From the NCBI RefSeq assembly GCF_000770675.1, contig NZ_AVBG01000004.1:186001-250000 (forward strand): a stretch of 64,000 nucleotides of DNA, written 5' to 3'. Positions 55,252 through 64,000 of this stretch are shown here, in pieces. Numbering within the stretch: position 1 is the first letter of the stretch; the number at the start of each line of letters is the position of its first letter. The notes under the pieces were generated by a model. That model did not search any database and was not told where the DNA came from. It saw only the letters and a list, made by a program, of their open reading frames with translations. This DNA is from Pontibacillus chungwhensis BH030062. Lineage in GTDB: Bacteria > Bacillota > Bacilli > Bacillales > BH030062. The translations under genes were made by a program, and so were the position numbers.

Positions 55252-56689
55252 GAGGATGTAAAAAGGCAGGACGTCTGTTTTTAAGTGGCATAGGTGAACG
55301 TAAAATAACGTCACGAAAAGCACGATAAGAAAATGGTAAAAATGGCCACAGATAGGCAGTCTTAAATGTGTTTAAACTCGTTAAATATAAGATCCATATA
55401 GTAGTACCTATTACAAATCCTTTAACTTCAAATAGAGCGGTTACCATTAACAACCCAAGCCGCGTCAAACGGTTAGCTAAGCTAAGTTCATAGCTCGGGG
55501 TACAATAAGTTCCAATAACTGCAGCAGCTAAATAGAGGACAACCTCATTAGAGAATAATCCTACTTGTATAGCTACTTGGCCAATTAAAATGGCTGCCAC
55601 TAATCCTAAAGCAGTAGCCAGGGCCGATGGCGTATGAATGGCTGCCATCCTCAGTGTATCAATTCCGATCTCAGCAATAAGAAATTGAACGATTAGAGGT
55701 AAAACTCCGAGCTCAGTAGGCCCAATATACTTAAGTTGTTCTGGCAACAATGAAGCATCAATAGAAAACAAGTAATACAACGGCAATACAAATATAGAAG
55801 CGAATACAGCGAAAAAGCGCACAAAACGTAAATAAGCTCCTACAGATGGCTTTTGCCTATATTCCTCAGCATGTTGTAAATGATGCCAGAAAGTAGCTGG
55901 GGTAATCATTACACTAGGTGAACCATCAATCATTAATAGAATATGCCCTTCATAAATATGGGCCGCTGCTGTGTCTGGTCTCTCTGTATAACGGATTGTA
56001 GGGTAAGGACTCCAGTGCTGTCCACTTAAAAATTCTTCTACTGTTTTTTCTGCCATAGGTAATGCATCGGTATCAATCAATTGAAGGGTCTCTTTTAAAT
56101 GTTTTACCTTATCCAAATCTGCCACATCTTCTAGATAACATATACAAACATCTGTCTTTGATCGACGACCAATTTGTAAGTACTCCATTCTCAAAGAACG
56201 ATCGCGCACCCGTCTTCTTGTTAAAGCAGTATTGAATACAATAGTTTCTACATAACCGTCTCGTGAACCTCTAACAACCCGCTCGATATCAGGTTCTTGC
56301 GGTCCACGCACCGGGTATGTTCTAGCATCAATCATAATAATTTTATCATCTATGCCTTCTACAAGAAGAGCAGTGGGGCCAGCAAGAACCCAATCAGCTG
56401 CTTCGTTTAAGTCCGTTTTGTGATCAAGTTCTACATAAGGAAGATGCGTACGGAGCAATTTCTCAAATGGATTTGGCTCTAATTGCTCTGGTTCAAGTTC
56501 TGATAAGACCTTCATTAAATAGTGAAGAATCTCATCTTTCACAAAGCCATCTATCATAAAGAGGGCCATTCGTCGTCCTGCATACTCTAAGTCAAGTTGA
56601 ATGACGTCAAAGCTCTTATCAACGCCAAGCCTGTCCTTCATATATTGGACATTGTCATCATAATTGTTGTACATTGCCTGCTTTTCCAT
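55235..56689 (-). CDS. SpoVAF-like protein (GerA A-subunit family)
   Basis: 484-residue spore membrane protein of the germinant-receptor A-subunit family. The N-terminal soluble region has DIERVVRGSRDGYVETIVFNTA near residue 150, LQIGRRSKTDV near 185 and IDTDALPMAEKTVEEF near 217. Five to six membrane helices follow (about 285-440). These features fit SpoVAF more closely than GerAA. In B. subtilis spoVAF sits in the spoVA operon; here it is alone between yqgQ and an M42 peptidase with no spoVAEa beside it. A role in germination is inferred. Confidence 0.8.
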   Translation of the reverse strand: MEKQAMYNNYDDNVQYMKDRLGVDKSFDVIQLDLEYAGRRMALFMIDGFVKDEILHYLMKVLSELEPEQLEPNPFEKLLRTHLPYVELDHKTDLNEAADWVLAGPTALLVEGIDDKIIMIDARTYPVRGPQEPDIERVVRGSRDGYVETIVFNTALTRRRVRDRSLRMEYLQIGRRSKTDVCICYLEDVADLDKVKHLKETLQLIDTDALPMAEKTVEEFLSGQHWSPYPTIRYTERPDTAAAHIYEGHILLMIDGSPSVMITPATFWHHLQHAEEYRQKPSVGAYLRFVRFFAVFASIFVLPLYYLFSIDASLLPEQLKYIGPTELGVLPLIVQFLIAEIGIDTLRMAAIHTPSALATALGLVAAILIGQVAIQVGLFSNEVVLYLAAAVIGTYCTPSYELSLANRLTRLGLLMVTALFEVKGFVIGTTIWILYLTSLNTFKTAYLWPFLPFSYRAFRDVILRSPMPLKNRRPAFLHPQDPDR

Positions 56690-56700
56690 TTCATCACCAT

Positions 56701-56746
56701 GCTTTATAAAGGTCTAACCTCATTGTTTGCACAAACCTTTATAAGC
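56701..56746. repeat. Inverted repeat between the M42 and SpoVAF-like genes
   Basis: GCTTTATAAAGGT (56701-56713) faces ACCTTTATAAGC (56735-56746) across about 21 bp. There is no T-run, so it is not a typical terminator; an operator or a processing site for the adjacent genes is possible. Confidence 0.6.
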
Positions 56747-56756
56747 ATACATACAA

Positions 56757-57800
56757 TTACTCTACAAGCTCTGATTGAACATAGGCAAAGAGTAAGTTAA
56801 ACGTATGTTCCAAAGAGGATACATGCGTTCTCTCAAAAGCATGAGAAGCATCGATCCCTGGACCTATTAACCCATGCTTCACATCTGCTCCAGCACGAAT
56901 TGCCGCAGAAGCATCTGATCCGTAATAAGGGTAAATATCAATCTCATACCCTATATCATTATGTTCTGCAAGCTGAACCAGATGTTGGCGAAGTCCATAA
57001 TGATATGGACCCGACGAGTCTTTCGCGCAGATAGACGCGACATATTCTGTTGTGGTTTGCCCATCTCCAATGGCTCCCATATCTACAGCTAAATACTCTA
57101 CGGTCTCTTCAGGAATACTGGCATTTCCACCGTAGCCAATCTCTTCGTTATTTGAGATATAGAAGTGAGTTGTATATGGCAGAACGACACCCTCTTCCTT
57201 CAGCGTGTCAACAAGATGCATTAAAATGGCTACGCTCGCTTTATCATCTAAGTGACGTGACTTCACGAAACCGTTATCTGTTACTTGGAAGCGTGGTTCA
57301 AACGAAACAAAGTCCCCTACTTGAACTCCAAGGTCTTTCGTATCTTGCGCATTATGTACCTCAGCGTCTACCCGAACTTCAATATTCTCTTGGTTTCGTT
57401 TAGCATCTCCACCATCTTTGTATACGTGGACAGAGGTTTGATGCATCAGTATTGTACCTGAGTAGGTTGCTCCACTAGCCGTATGGATCTCACAATATTC
57501 TCCTTCAACACTATTCCAGCGGAACCCACCAATCATAGACAATTTCAGTGTTCCATCAGCCTTTATTTCTTTCACCATAGCACCAAGAGTGTCCACATGA
57601 GCAGTTAATAATCGTTGCTGTGTGTTATCTTCTCCTTCTATCGTTGCAATGAGAGCGCCCTTCTTAGTTTTATAAGCAGGCACCTCAAGGTCTTCGAAGT
57701 AAGTTGCACAATGATCAATGCATGCTTCAGTGTACCCAGAAGGACTAGGAATGTTAACGAGTTGTTCCAATATAGCCGTGATCGCTTGCGTATGTTTCAT
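56757..57800 (-). CDS. M42-family aminopeptidase
   Basis: 347-residue cobalt/zinc-dependent aminopeptidase of the M42 (FrvX/YsdC/YtoP) family. Metal ligands are in LLTAHVDTLGAMV near 65, KSRHLDDKASVA near 180, SNNEEIGYGG near 212 and VDMGAIGDG near 235, with a histidine in YYGSDASAA...GIDASHAFERTH near 320. It probably degrades intracellular peptides. The ATG at 57800 follows AAAGGGGAG. Confidence 0.92.
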   Translation of the reverse strand: MKHTQAITAILEQLVNIPSPSGYTEACIDHCATYFEDLEVPAYKTKKGALIATIEGEDNTQQRLLTAHVDTLGAMVKEIKADGTLKLSMIGGFRWNSVEGEYCEIHTASGATYSGTILMHQTSVHVYKDGGDAKRNQENIEVRVDAEVHNAQDTKDLGVQVGDFVSFEPRFQVTDNGFVKSRHLDDKASVAILMHLVDTLKEEGVVLPYTTHFYISNNEEIGYGGNASIPEETVEYLAVDMGAIGDGQTTTEYVASICAKDSSGPYHYGLRQHLVQLAEHNDIGYEIDIYPYYGSDASAAIRAGADVKHGLIGPGIDASHAFERTHVSSLEHTFNLLFAYVQSELVE

Positions 57801-57891
57801 AACAATCTCCCCTTTTCATTTTCATAACTTTCTATCTACTATCATACATATGAATGACACAGGATGTCCAAAAGAAAAGGGGACTTGCATA

Positions 57892-58779
57892 ATGAAAAAG
57901 ATCATATGGATTATACTTATTAGCCACGCAATCGGCTTTTTTGTTGTGTTTCAATGGCTCCAGAAGGATGCTCAAAATGTAGTGAAGTATTTCCCGCTTG
58001 ATGAGACGGTTTCTTTTGAAGAGACAAGCACCTCTTTAGAAATGCTCTCTGAAAGTGACCAAGATGAATACGAAATCAACTGGACTACAGATTCTAAACT
58101 AAAGGAACCCGTATACCTACGACAGGATATTTCACTACTTTATGAGGATGGACGATTAAAAGGGGTACTAGGCAAATGGAAAGAACAGAGCCAGGATCTG
58201 TTCCAAGAAGAGAAAGTTCAAGGAGAAGACAGTGGTCATTATCAGGCCATCACGTATCATCACGGAGAGATTCATTACCCTGATGACCGTATTAAAAGTA
58301 TTCAAGATATGACTCATAGTGAGCTTTATGTTATCGATTCGCCATTAACTCCACTTGAATCATTCACACAGCCGCAGAATCAGCAACAAATCGATTGGAA
58401 AGAGACACTCGATCGAGCTACACAGCAACAGTTAGCATACAGATGGAACCAACTTATCACACACTTCTCTATTCCCATTAAACAATATGAACGGATTCCA
58501 CTTACTTCTTTACCAGACTACAAAACAAAGCCCCTCCCTGGCTTAGACATTGAACAAACCCAACAAGTCATCGGCCAGTTATGGGAGGGACTTTATAAAA
58601 ACTATATTCTTGATTTCACGGCGTCATCTGATTCTACTAACCAAACAAGTTATGTGCCCCTTATCTTAGCTGATAAGGACGGGAAGCACTTACTTGTATT
58701 ATATGAGAACCCACGGGGGGAGAAAGAAAAGTTGCTACAATATTATCCTGAGCCTTCTAGCTCATCCAAAAGTTCCTGA
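57892..58779 (+). CDS. Membrane-anchored extracellular protein, unknown function
   Basis: 295-residue protein with an uncleaved-type N-terminal helix (about 4-21, KKIIWIILISHAIGFFVVF) and an outside domain rich in Asp, Glu and Gln. No cysteine lipobox, catalytic motif or known domain is visible. The ATG at 57892 follows AAAAGGGGAC. Its last 37 bp overlap the end of gluP on the other strand, tail to tail. It is divergent from the M42 gene. I do not recognise the family. Confidence 0.75.
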   Translation: MKKIIWIILISHAIGFFVVFQWLQKDAQNVVKYFPLDETVSFEETSTSLEMLSESDQDEYEINWTTDSKLKEPVYLRQDISLLYEDGRLKGVLGKWKEQSQDLFQEEKVQGEDSGHYQAITYHHGEIHYPDDRIKSIQDMTHSELYVIDSPLTPLESFTQPQNQQQIDWKETLDRATQQQLAYRWNQLITHFSIPIKQYERIPLTSLPDYKTKPLPGLDIEQTQQVIGQLWEGLYKNYILDFTASSDSTNQTSYVPLILADKDGKHLLVLYENPRGEKEKLLQYYPEPSSSSKSS

Positions 58780-60278
58780 TAGTCTTCCGCTTCAGGATTG
58801 ATTTCTATGGCTTTCTGAACGGCATCTATTGCAAGATCTTTTTCCCCTTGCCTGGCATAAAGGACTCCTAGGTTAAAATGAGCTGAATCATTATCTGGGT
58901 TTAATGCTACTGCACGCTTTAAATCTGTAATAGCTTGTTTCCCTTGGTTTTGCTGGATGTATCCATAAGAGCGGATGAAGTATAGTACACTGTTCTCGTT
59001 GTTGTGTTCCTCTATGGCTTGATTAGCTACATCAAACGCAAGATCAAATTGGCCTGTTTCCTGATAATACGAAGCGAGGACCGTTTGGGTGTGAGGATTG
59101 TAATTCTCCTGTCCCCCAATTCCATACCATATGAGGAACCCACCAACGGCTAAAATAGATACAAAGCTCGCTGCTTGTGAAAGCACATTTCGCTTCTTAG
59201 GAAAGTGCACAAACGAAGAGGCTAAAAAGCCCCCAACTAAACCACCCAGGTGTGCTCCAATATCAACTTGGGGGATCGCGAAGCTAAATACAATGTTAAT
59301 AATCAATATGCCAATAATACTACTTCCCATTGTTCTAAAGAATAATTTCTTATAAATCAATCCAAAGAACAAAAGGGCTCCAAAGAGACCGTAAATGGCC
59401 CCAGAAGCACCAGCTGCAACGTTTTGAGAGAGTGCGAAGCTTGCAAGACCACCAATAATACCACTTACAAAGTAAATCGCAAAAAAGCGGACACTTCCAA
59501 ACATCCTCTCAACGGCATTACCCAGGTAATAAAGAGCTAGCATATTTAGCAAAATATGAGCGATCCCGATATGGAGAAACATAGAACTAACTATACGCCA
59601 CCATTCCCCTTCTACAATAAGTGGGTTGAATTTAGCGCCATATTCAATGAGGGTACTCGTATTCTGACTCCCACCATTTACCTCTAATACAACAAACATC
59701 AATATGTTTATGGCAATAAAAAGGTACGTGAGAATTGGTTTGCCACGACTTAACACAGCCTGCTGGTTTTTAATGTTAGTTTCAATGGCTTGGTCAACAG
59801 CCCTTCTTAGCTTCGGGACCTGACTCTCCATCTTTTCTTCATCTTCAGGAGGGAAAGGATCTTCTTGGATACTCAAGGAATTATATATATCTTCTAAACT
59901 CTGCTCCCTCTCTCGCTGTAAGACGAAATACGTATACATGCGAACATGTTTTTTTGCTTTTATATGTACTGGGTCTCTTTCCCAATCGTCAACAGGTGGG
60001 AATTGAGAAATATAAATCGAATGCACGTTAATTTCTCGGCCTATTAGTGTTTTCGTTAGATGTTTTACTTTTTCAGCTACTACATCCTGGTCCCGCTGTA
60101 GGTGGTTTGACCAGTCAAATGTTTGTTGCTTAAGTCGAATAACATCTGTACTCTTGCCTTTATTCTTCTCAAGCCACACTTCTCGATGTTCTCGGTCAAT
60201 ATGGATTACTTCAAAATCATGACTAGATATGAAGTTGAAGGTCATTTTCCAAAAGTAATAAATATCCTCTAAATACAT
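58743..60278 (-). CDS. gluP: GluP/YqgP rhomboid intramembrane protease with TPR repeats
   Basis: 511-residue membrane serine protease. A cytosolic N-domain (about 1-175) precedes a rhomboid core with the nucleophile S292 in AAGASGAIYG and the partner H343 in GAHLGGLVGG, nearly the B. subtilis positions (S288, H339). The C-terminus has TPR repeats (about 385-505). In B. subtilis it cleaves the magnesium transporter MgtE under low-Mg/high-Mn conditions. The ATG at 60278 follows GGGGAG. Confidence 0.95.
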   Translation of the reverse strand: MYLEDIYYFWKMTFNFISSHDFEVIHIDREHREVWLEKNKGKSTDVIRLKQQTFDWSNHLQRDQDVVAEKVKHLTKTLIGREINVHSIYISQFPPVDDWERDPVHIKAKKHVRMYTYFVLQREREQSLEDIYNSLSIQEDPFPPEDEEKMESQVPKLRRAVDQAIETNIKNQQAVLSRGKPILTYLFIAINILMFVVLEVNGGSQNTSTLIEYGAKFNPLIVEGEWWRIVSSMFLHIGIAHILLNMLALYYLGNAVERMFGSVRFFAIYFVSGIIGGLASFALSQNVAAGASGAIYGLFGALLFFGLIYKKLFFRTMGSSIIGILIINIVFSFAIPQVDIGAHLGGLVGGFLASSFVHFPKKRNVLSQAASFVSILAVGGFLIWYGIGGQENYNPHTQTVLASYYQETGQFDLAFDVANQAIEEHNNENSVLYFIRSYGYIQQNQGKQAITDLKRAVALNPDNDSAHFNLGVLYARQGEKDLAIDAVQKAIEINPEAEDYQELLDELEGSG

Positions 60279-60337
60279 AAGACTCTCCCCTTTCCTTCAT
60301 CTTACCAAATCCACGGCCATTCGTGAAAAAAGATACT

Positions 60338-60376
60338 AAAAAACGTTCAGCCGGAACTACGACTGAACGTTTTTTT
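60338..60376. terminator. Terminator after yqgO
   Basis: AACGTTCAG (60342-60350) pairs with CTGAACGTT (60363-60371), with T- and A-runs on both flanks; it ends the yqgO transcript. Confidence 0.88.
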
Positions 60377-60563
60377 AAAGGATTGATCGTCCTAAGACTT
60401 GTGGTAAGATCTTTTCTCTTAGATAAGGCATCCGCATACTCACACGAACGACAAGTTTTCTTAATAAATCATACGCTAATACGCCATTTAATATGCGATA
60501 CTTATATCGATTCAACGCATATATTCCAACTATTAAGAAGAATAACCACAGGATCACTCTCAT
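60375..60563 (-). CDS. yqgO: YqgO-like small membrane protein
   Basis: 62-residue basic protein with one N-terminal transmembrane helix (about 3-17) and an amphipathic, arginine-rich remainder. The ATG at 60563 has GGTGGG upstream. It occupies the yqgO position between gluP and ldh/yqgN; function is unknown and the name rests on gene order and size. Confidence 0.7.
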   Translation of the reverse strand: MRVILWLFFLIVGIYALNRYKYRILNGVLAYDLLRKLVVRVSMRMPYLREKILPQVLGRSIL

Positions 60564-60616
60564 CTTAACCCACCTATCCCTAATTGATAGGTTTAGTATG
60601 TGAAAGCACGAGAATT

Positions 60617-61674
<1,058 letters not shown>

Positions 61675-61675
<1 letters not shown>

Positions 61676-61694
61676 TGTTAAGATATTGTTACAA
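61675..61694. promoter_or_regulatory. Candidate Rex-like redox operator upstream of ldh
   Basis: TTGTTAAGATATTGTTACAA is an inverted repeat with ends like the Rex operator (TTGTGAA...TTCACAA), but the whole is 20 bp rather than 18. Rex, sensing NADH/NAD, controls ldh in many Firmicutes. It abuts the cre-like site. Confidence 0.35.
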
Positions 61695-61708
61695 AACTTC
61701 TAAATTCT

Positions 61709-62269
61709 TTATAACCGGAATCCTTTTTCAGTAACAATATGGTTTACAGGAACATCATATTCCTCAAATGGTACACTTTCTACTAGCTGAGCCTCTGTTG
61801 CTAAAGCTACTGTTTGATTGGCATATGTAGCCAGGTAGCGATCATAATAACCTCCTCCATATCCAATGCGATATCCATTTAAATCAAAGATGAGTCCAGG
61901 GACAAGCATAAGGTCGATGGAGTTAGGTTCATAGACCGGACATAAAGTGGGAACAGGTTCTTGTAAACCAAAATAGACCGTCTCTAATTGATCGAATGAT
62001 GAAAGTTCGTGAAAATCTAAATGACTCTCTTTCGGTGTACACTTTGGAACGACCACCTTTTTCCCTTCTTGCCAAGCCAACTCAATAATAGGTGCTGTCT
62101 CAACCTCATGTGCTTGAGCGATGGTACAACCAATTGTAGAAGCCTTTTCCCATAATTGACTGTTTAGAAGAGCCAAATAGATTTCTTGCTCCTTTTCCTT
62201 TTTCTCTTCTTCGCTCATTTTCTTTAACACTTCTTTTCCATATGTACGTAGCTCTAACTTTGTCTTCAT
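61709..62269 (-). CDS. yqgN: 5-formyltetrahydrofolate cyclo-ligase (YqgN)
   Basis: ATP-dependent return of 5-formyl-THF to 5,10-methenyl-THF. The N-terminal substrate region (RTYGKEVLKKMSEEEK) and the C-terminal ATP-binding signature GYRIGYGGGYYDRYLA near residues 133-148 are diagnostic. The ATG at 62269 follows GAGGTG and gives 186 residues; an upstream ATG at 62311 is unneeded. It lies near rpmG and gluP as in B. subtilis. Confidence 0.95.
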   Translation of the reverse strand: MKTKLELRTYGKEVLKKMSEEEKKEKEQEIYLALLNSQLWEKASTIGCTIAQAHEVETAPIIELAWQEGKKVVVPKCTPKESHLDFHELSSFDQLETVYFGLQEPVPTLCPVYEPNSIDLMLVPGLIFDLNGYRIGYGGGYYDRYLATYANQTVALATEAQLVESVPFEEYDVPVNHIVTEKGFRL

Positions 62270-62429
62270 CTTTACACCTCTTTCGTTACTATTTTTTATC
62301 ATTATTCTCATTAATCGATATAAGAGTGCTTATTTGGAATAGATTAAAACCGACAACAAACGTTAGGATTGTTGAATACTTGAAGTTAAGAGTGTGGGGC
62401 CGTTACGTTTATTTAGTGCTAGGGGTGTC

Positions 62430-62484
62430 TGGGGATTTCACGAACCACCTTATACTCAATTTGAGCAAACGGAAGCATTCTCTC
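62430..62484 (-). repeat. Dispersed intergenic repeat, copy 3 (inverted, truncated)
   Basis: Read on the minus strand this segment has AGAGAATGCTTCCGTTTGCT, then TAAGGTGGTTCGTGAAATC, the same order as copies 1 and 2 with several changes. The hairpin part is missing. It lies in the yqgN-rpmG gap (62270-62591), which otherwise holds no gene. Confidence 0.75.
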
Positions 62485-62561
62485 AACTCCAAGTCTTCCA
62501 CATAAGGGGGCATATATGAAACAAGTAAATAAACACTAACAAAGCCTAAATAAAAAACGAT

Positions 62562-62593
62562 AAAAAAAACAGTAGGAGCTAATCCTACTGTTT
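62562..62593 (-). terminator. Terminator of rpmG
   Basis: AACAGTAGG / CCTACTGTT stem followed by eight T on the minus strand, at the rpmG stop codon. Confidence 0.9.
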
Positions 62594-62741
62594 ACTTCGT
62601 TTCACGATGAAGAGTGTGTTTCTTCAAACGTGGGCAATATTTCTTAAGTTCTAAGCGTTCAGGGTTTGTACGCTTGTTTTTTGTGCTAATATAGTTGCGG
62701 TCACCAGTTTCAGTGCAAGCAAGTGTAATGTTTACACGCAT
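62592..62741 (-). CDS. rpmG: 50S ribosomal protein L33
   Basis: 49-residue ribosomal protein starting [13 protein letters not shown] and ending [10 protein letters not shown], so identity is certain. The zinc CxxC pairs are incomplete: C9-T-E-T12 and C36-P-R-L39, each lacking its second cysteine. This is therefore a zinc-independent (C-minus) or intermediate form. The ATG at 62741 follows GGAGGG. Confidence 0.95.
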   Translation of the reverse strand: MRVNITLACTETGDRNYISTKNKRTNPERLELKKYCPRLKKHTLHRETK

Positions 62742-62994
62742 CGTTTATCCCTCCAAATACCATTCTTTACTCTGTTTAATGTATTTACATACTTTATCAG
62801 ACTTATTAATAGTATCAAATCATCGTTATTCTTTCAAGGTTGTTTTACTCTTTTATTCGAATAGAGGCTATTTTTTTGTCTATATCCTCAAGAGATCAAA
62901 AGAACCTAAAATCATTGTAAAACGAGTATAAGGTCGGTTTTCTGTAGTGTTTTTGTATGATATAACTAATATTGAAATGAAATGAGGTGAAGAA

Positions 62995-63384
62995 ATGATT
63001 TACATGTTTTTAACGCTATTTTCTGTAGCACTTGTTCTGTACATCCTCTCTTTCTTTACGAAGAGTCGAATACAAGATTTAGAAGAGCAAATAGAAGAGA
63101 TTTCCTTAAACACAATTCAGGAAACCTACCAACTCAAGAAGAAAATGAAGGTTCTTGAAGAAGAACTTCTTATTGAAGAAGAACCAGGACCATTATATAA
63201 AGAGTCCACTTCTAAACCTTCTCGTGAGTCTGAGCAAGGTTCAATGGGAACTAGAGTACTAGAACTCTACCAAGAAGGCTTTACAACAAAACAAATAGCT
63301 GAGAAGACGTCTATGAAGGAACATGATATCTTCGTTACGTTGCGTCAGTATTCAACCGAGAAACAGCGAGGTGTGAATTCATGA
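62995..63384 (+). CDS. Membrane-anchored coiled-coil protein with a C-terminal helix-turn-helix-like region (YqzD-like)
   Basis: 129-residue protein with an N-terminal transmembrane helix (about 3-20), a charged coiled coil (about 22-63) and a C-terminal LELYQEGFTTKQIAEKTSMKEHDIFVTL resembling a small helix-turn-helix. The ATG at 62995 follows GAGGTG. It overlaps the next gene by four bases. Size and order recall B. subtilis yqzD; I am unsure of the name. Function is unknown. Confidence 0.75.
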   Translation: MIYMFLTLFSVALVLYILSFFTKSRIQDLEEQIEEISLNTIQETYQLKKKMKVLEEELLIEEEPGPLYKESTSKPSRESEQGSMGTRVLELYQEGFTTKQIAEKTSMKEHDIFVTLRQYSTEKQRGVNS

Positions 63385-63866
63385 AACACACACTAAGAGC
63401 CTTTGCGCTTGGACTTTTAACCGCTACTTCTTTACTTGCATTCGCCTATTCCCAACAGGGTGTAAATGAGGCGAAAGCGACAGATCCATCAAAAGCTGAA
63501 GCAAAGGCCTTGTTAGAAGAAAAAGGATATGTAGTGGTAACGGAGAATAAATGGACCAAATTAAACGAAGCTTCTTCTGGAAAAGAAACGAACTCAAACA
63601 CACAAAAAGAACAAGCTGAGAAAGAAGCAACTAAAAATACCGCATCCGAACCATCCAATGTGAAAGCTTACAAATTGTCTATTCAAGAAGGGATGGTACC
63701 TGAGGATATTAGTCAGGCATTAGCAGAAAATAATATCATTGAGGACGCGGAAGCATTTAGACAATACTTAACAGAAAATGAATTCAGTCGTTACATACAG
63801 ATTGGTGAGTATACTGTTGTTAACCAAATGTCATTTTTAGAAATCGCAAAAATTATCACACGCTAA
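63381..63866 (+). CDS. Signal-anchored protein with a YceG/MltG-like C-terminal domain (YqzC-like)
   Basis: 161-residue protein with an N-terminal hydrophobic segment (about 5-22) and a low-complexity K/E/T/N linker (about 60-95). The C-terminal segment SIQEGMVPEDISQALAENNIIEDAEAFRQYL resembles the LysM-like start of MltG (YceG). The lytic transglycosylase catalytic part is absent, so it is not an MltG enzyme. The ATGA overlap with the previous gene indicates coupling. B. subtilis YqzC is the likely counterpart. Confidence 0.78.
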   Translation: MKHTLRAFALGLLTATSLLAFAYSQQGVNEAKATDPSKAEAKALLEEKGYVVVTENKWTKLNEASSGKETNSNTQKEQAEKEATKNTASEPSNVKAYKLSIQEGMVPEDISQALAENNIIEDAEAFRQYLTENEFSRYIQIGEYTVVNQMSFLEIAKIITR

Positions 63867-64000
63867 CGTCTTATTTGAGCATTGAATTGCATGGCAATTT
63901 GATGCTCTTTTTTATTTGATTGCAGCAAGACATTACTTGGTGACCCTTCACCTTTTATAGAGACATAAGTGAACCCCATATTCTTTATTAACGCAAACGG
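63863..64000 (-). CDS. C-terminal end of an unidentified protein (cut by window edge)
   Basis: A minus-strand frame is open from the window edge to a TAG at 63863, 45 codons, including MGFTYVSIKGEGSPSNVLL. I do not recognise it. Its stop overlaps the stop of the plus-strand gene by two bases, and the plus-strand terminator lies within it. A chance open frame is possible. Confidence 0.4.
   Translation of the reverse strand, partial: PFALIKNMGFTYVSIKGEGSPSNVLLQSNKKEHQIAMQFNAQIRR
63877..63914 (+). terminator. Terminator of the yqzD/yqzC-like pair
   Basis: GAGCAT / ATGCTC outer stem and ATTGC / GCAAT inner stem, followed by TTTTTT on the plus strand, 11 bp after the stop codon. Confidence 0.8.

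Noticed and set aside
57050-57403. Plus-strand 117-codon frame
   Set aside because: Exact antisense of the conserved M42 peptidase; a shadow frame.

Overview
This window reads as a chromosome segment of a spore-forming, low-GC member of the Bacillaceae. It holds spo0A, spoIVB, the eight-gene spoIIIA operon, spore photoproduct lyase and a spore-germinant-receptor-type protein. Gene order follows the Bacillus subtilis spo0A to yqgN segment closely, with most genes on the minus strand. The OLE RNA/OapA locus and a B12-dependent ribonucleotide reductase point to a halophilic or alkaliphilic genus such as Halobacillus, Pontibacillus or a relative. The genus is an inference; no rRNA is present to test it.

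Layout. 1-12.3 kb: the 5' part of spo0A, spoIVB, recN, ahrC, a TlyA-type methyltransferase, dxs, oapA, the OLE RNA, ispA, xseB, xseA, folD and nusB. 12.3-14.2 kb: a frameshifted NERD-domain gene and a nested tandem repeat (124-bp units built from 20-21-bp subunits). 14.2-24.9 kb: yqhY, accC, accB, spoIIIAH-AA, efp, papA, aroQ and yqhR. 25-33.7 kb: yqhQ and yqhP (plus strand), patatin-like yqhO, a second degenerate 21-bp array, mntR, splB, nrdJ split by a group I intron, and yqhL. 33.7-40.9 kb: gcvPB-gcvPA-gcvT behind a tandem glycine riboswitch, then yqhH-yqhG and the small gene yqzE. 41-46 kb: aroK, a small unknown gene, a dispersed repeat and the seven-gene comG competence operon, closed by tRNA-Gln(UUG). 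46-64 kb: mgsR, a cysteine-rich winged-helix regulator, yqgY, yqgX, yqgW, a FetAB-type exporter, an M14 peptidase, an LtaS-type synthase, glcK-yqgQ, a SpoVAF-like protein, an M42 peptidase, an unknown secreted protein, rhomboid GluP, yqgO, ldh, yqgN, rpmG, a yqzD/yqzC-like pair and a cut gene at the right edge.

How it works together. The left half couples sporulation (phosphorelay output, sigma-K checkpoint protease, the SpoIIIA mother-cell channel) with housekeeping operons for isoprenoids (dxs, ispA), folate C1 units (folD, yqgN), fatty acid initiation (accBC) and transcription/translation factors (nusB, efp). Glycine cleavage is switched on by glycine through its leader RNA. The comG operon builds the competence pseudopilus.

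Most notable items: (1) the large noncoding OLE RNA beside its membrane partner OapA; (2) a compact group I intron of about 330 nt inserted exactly between the SRRG and AQMI codons of nrdJ, downstream of tandem NrdR boxes; (3) two intergenic arrays sharing a 20-21-bp period whose minus strand reads (V/M)TK-type heptads, one recently amplified as identical 124-bp blocks; (4) a three-copy dispersed intergenic repeat. No transposase, prophage or CRISPR array was seen. Start sites were chosen by ribosome binding site and family length; none has experimental support.
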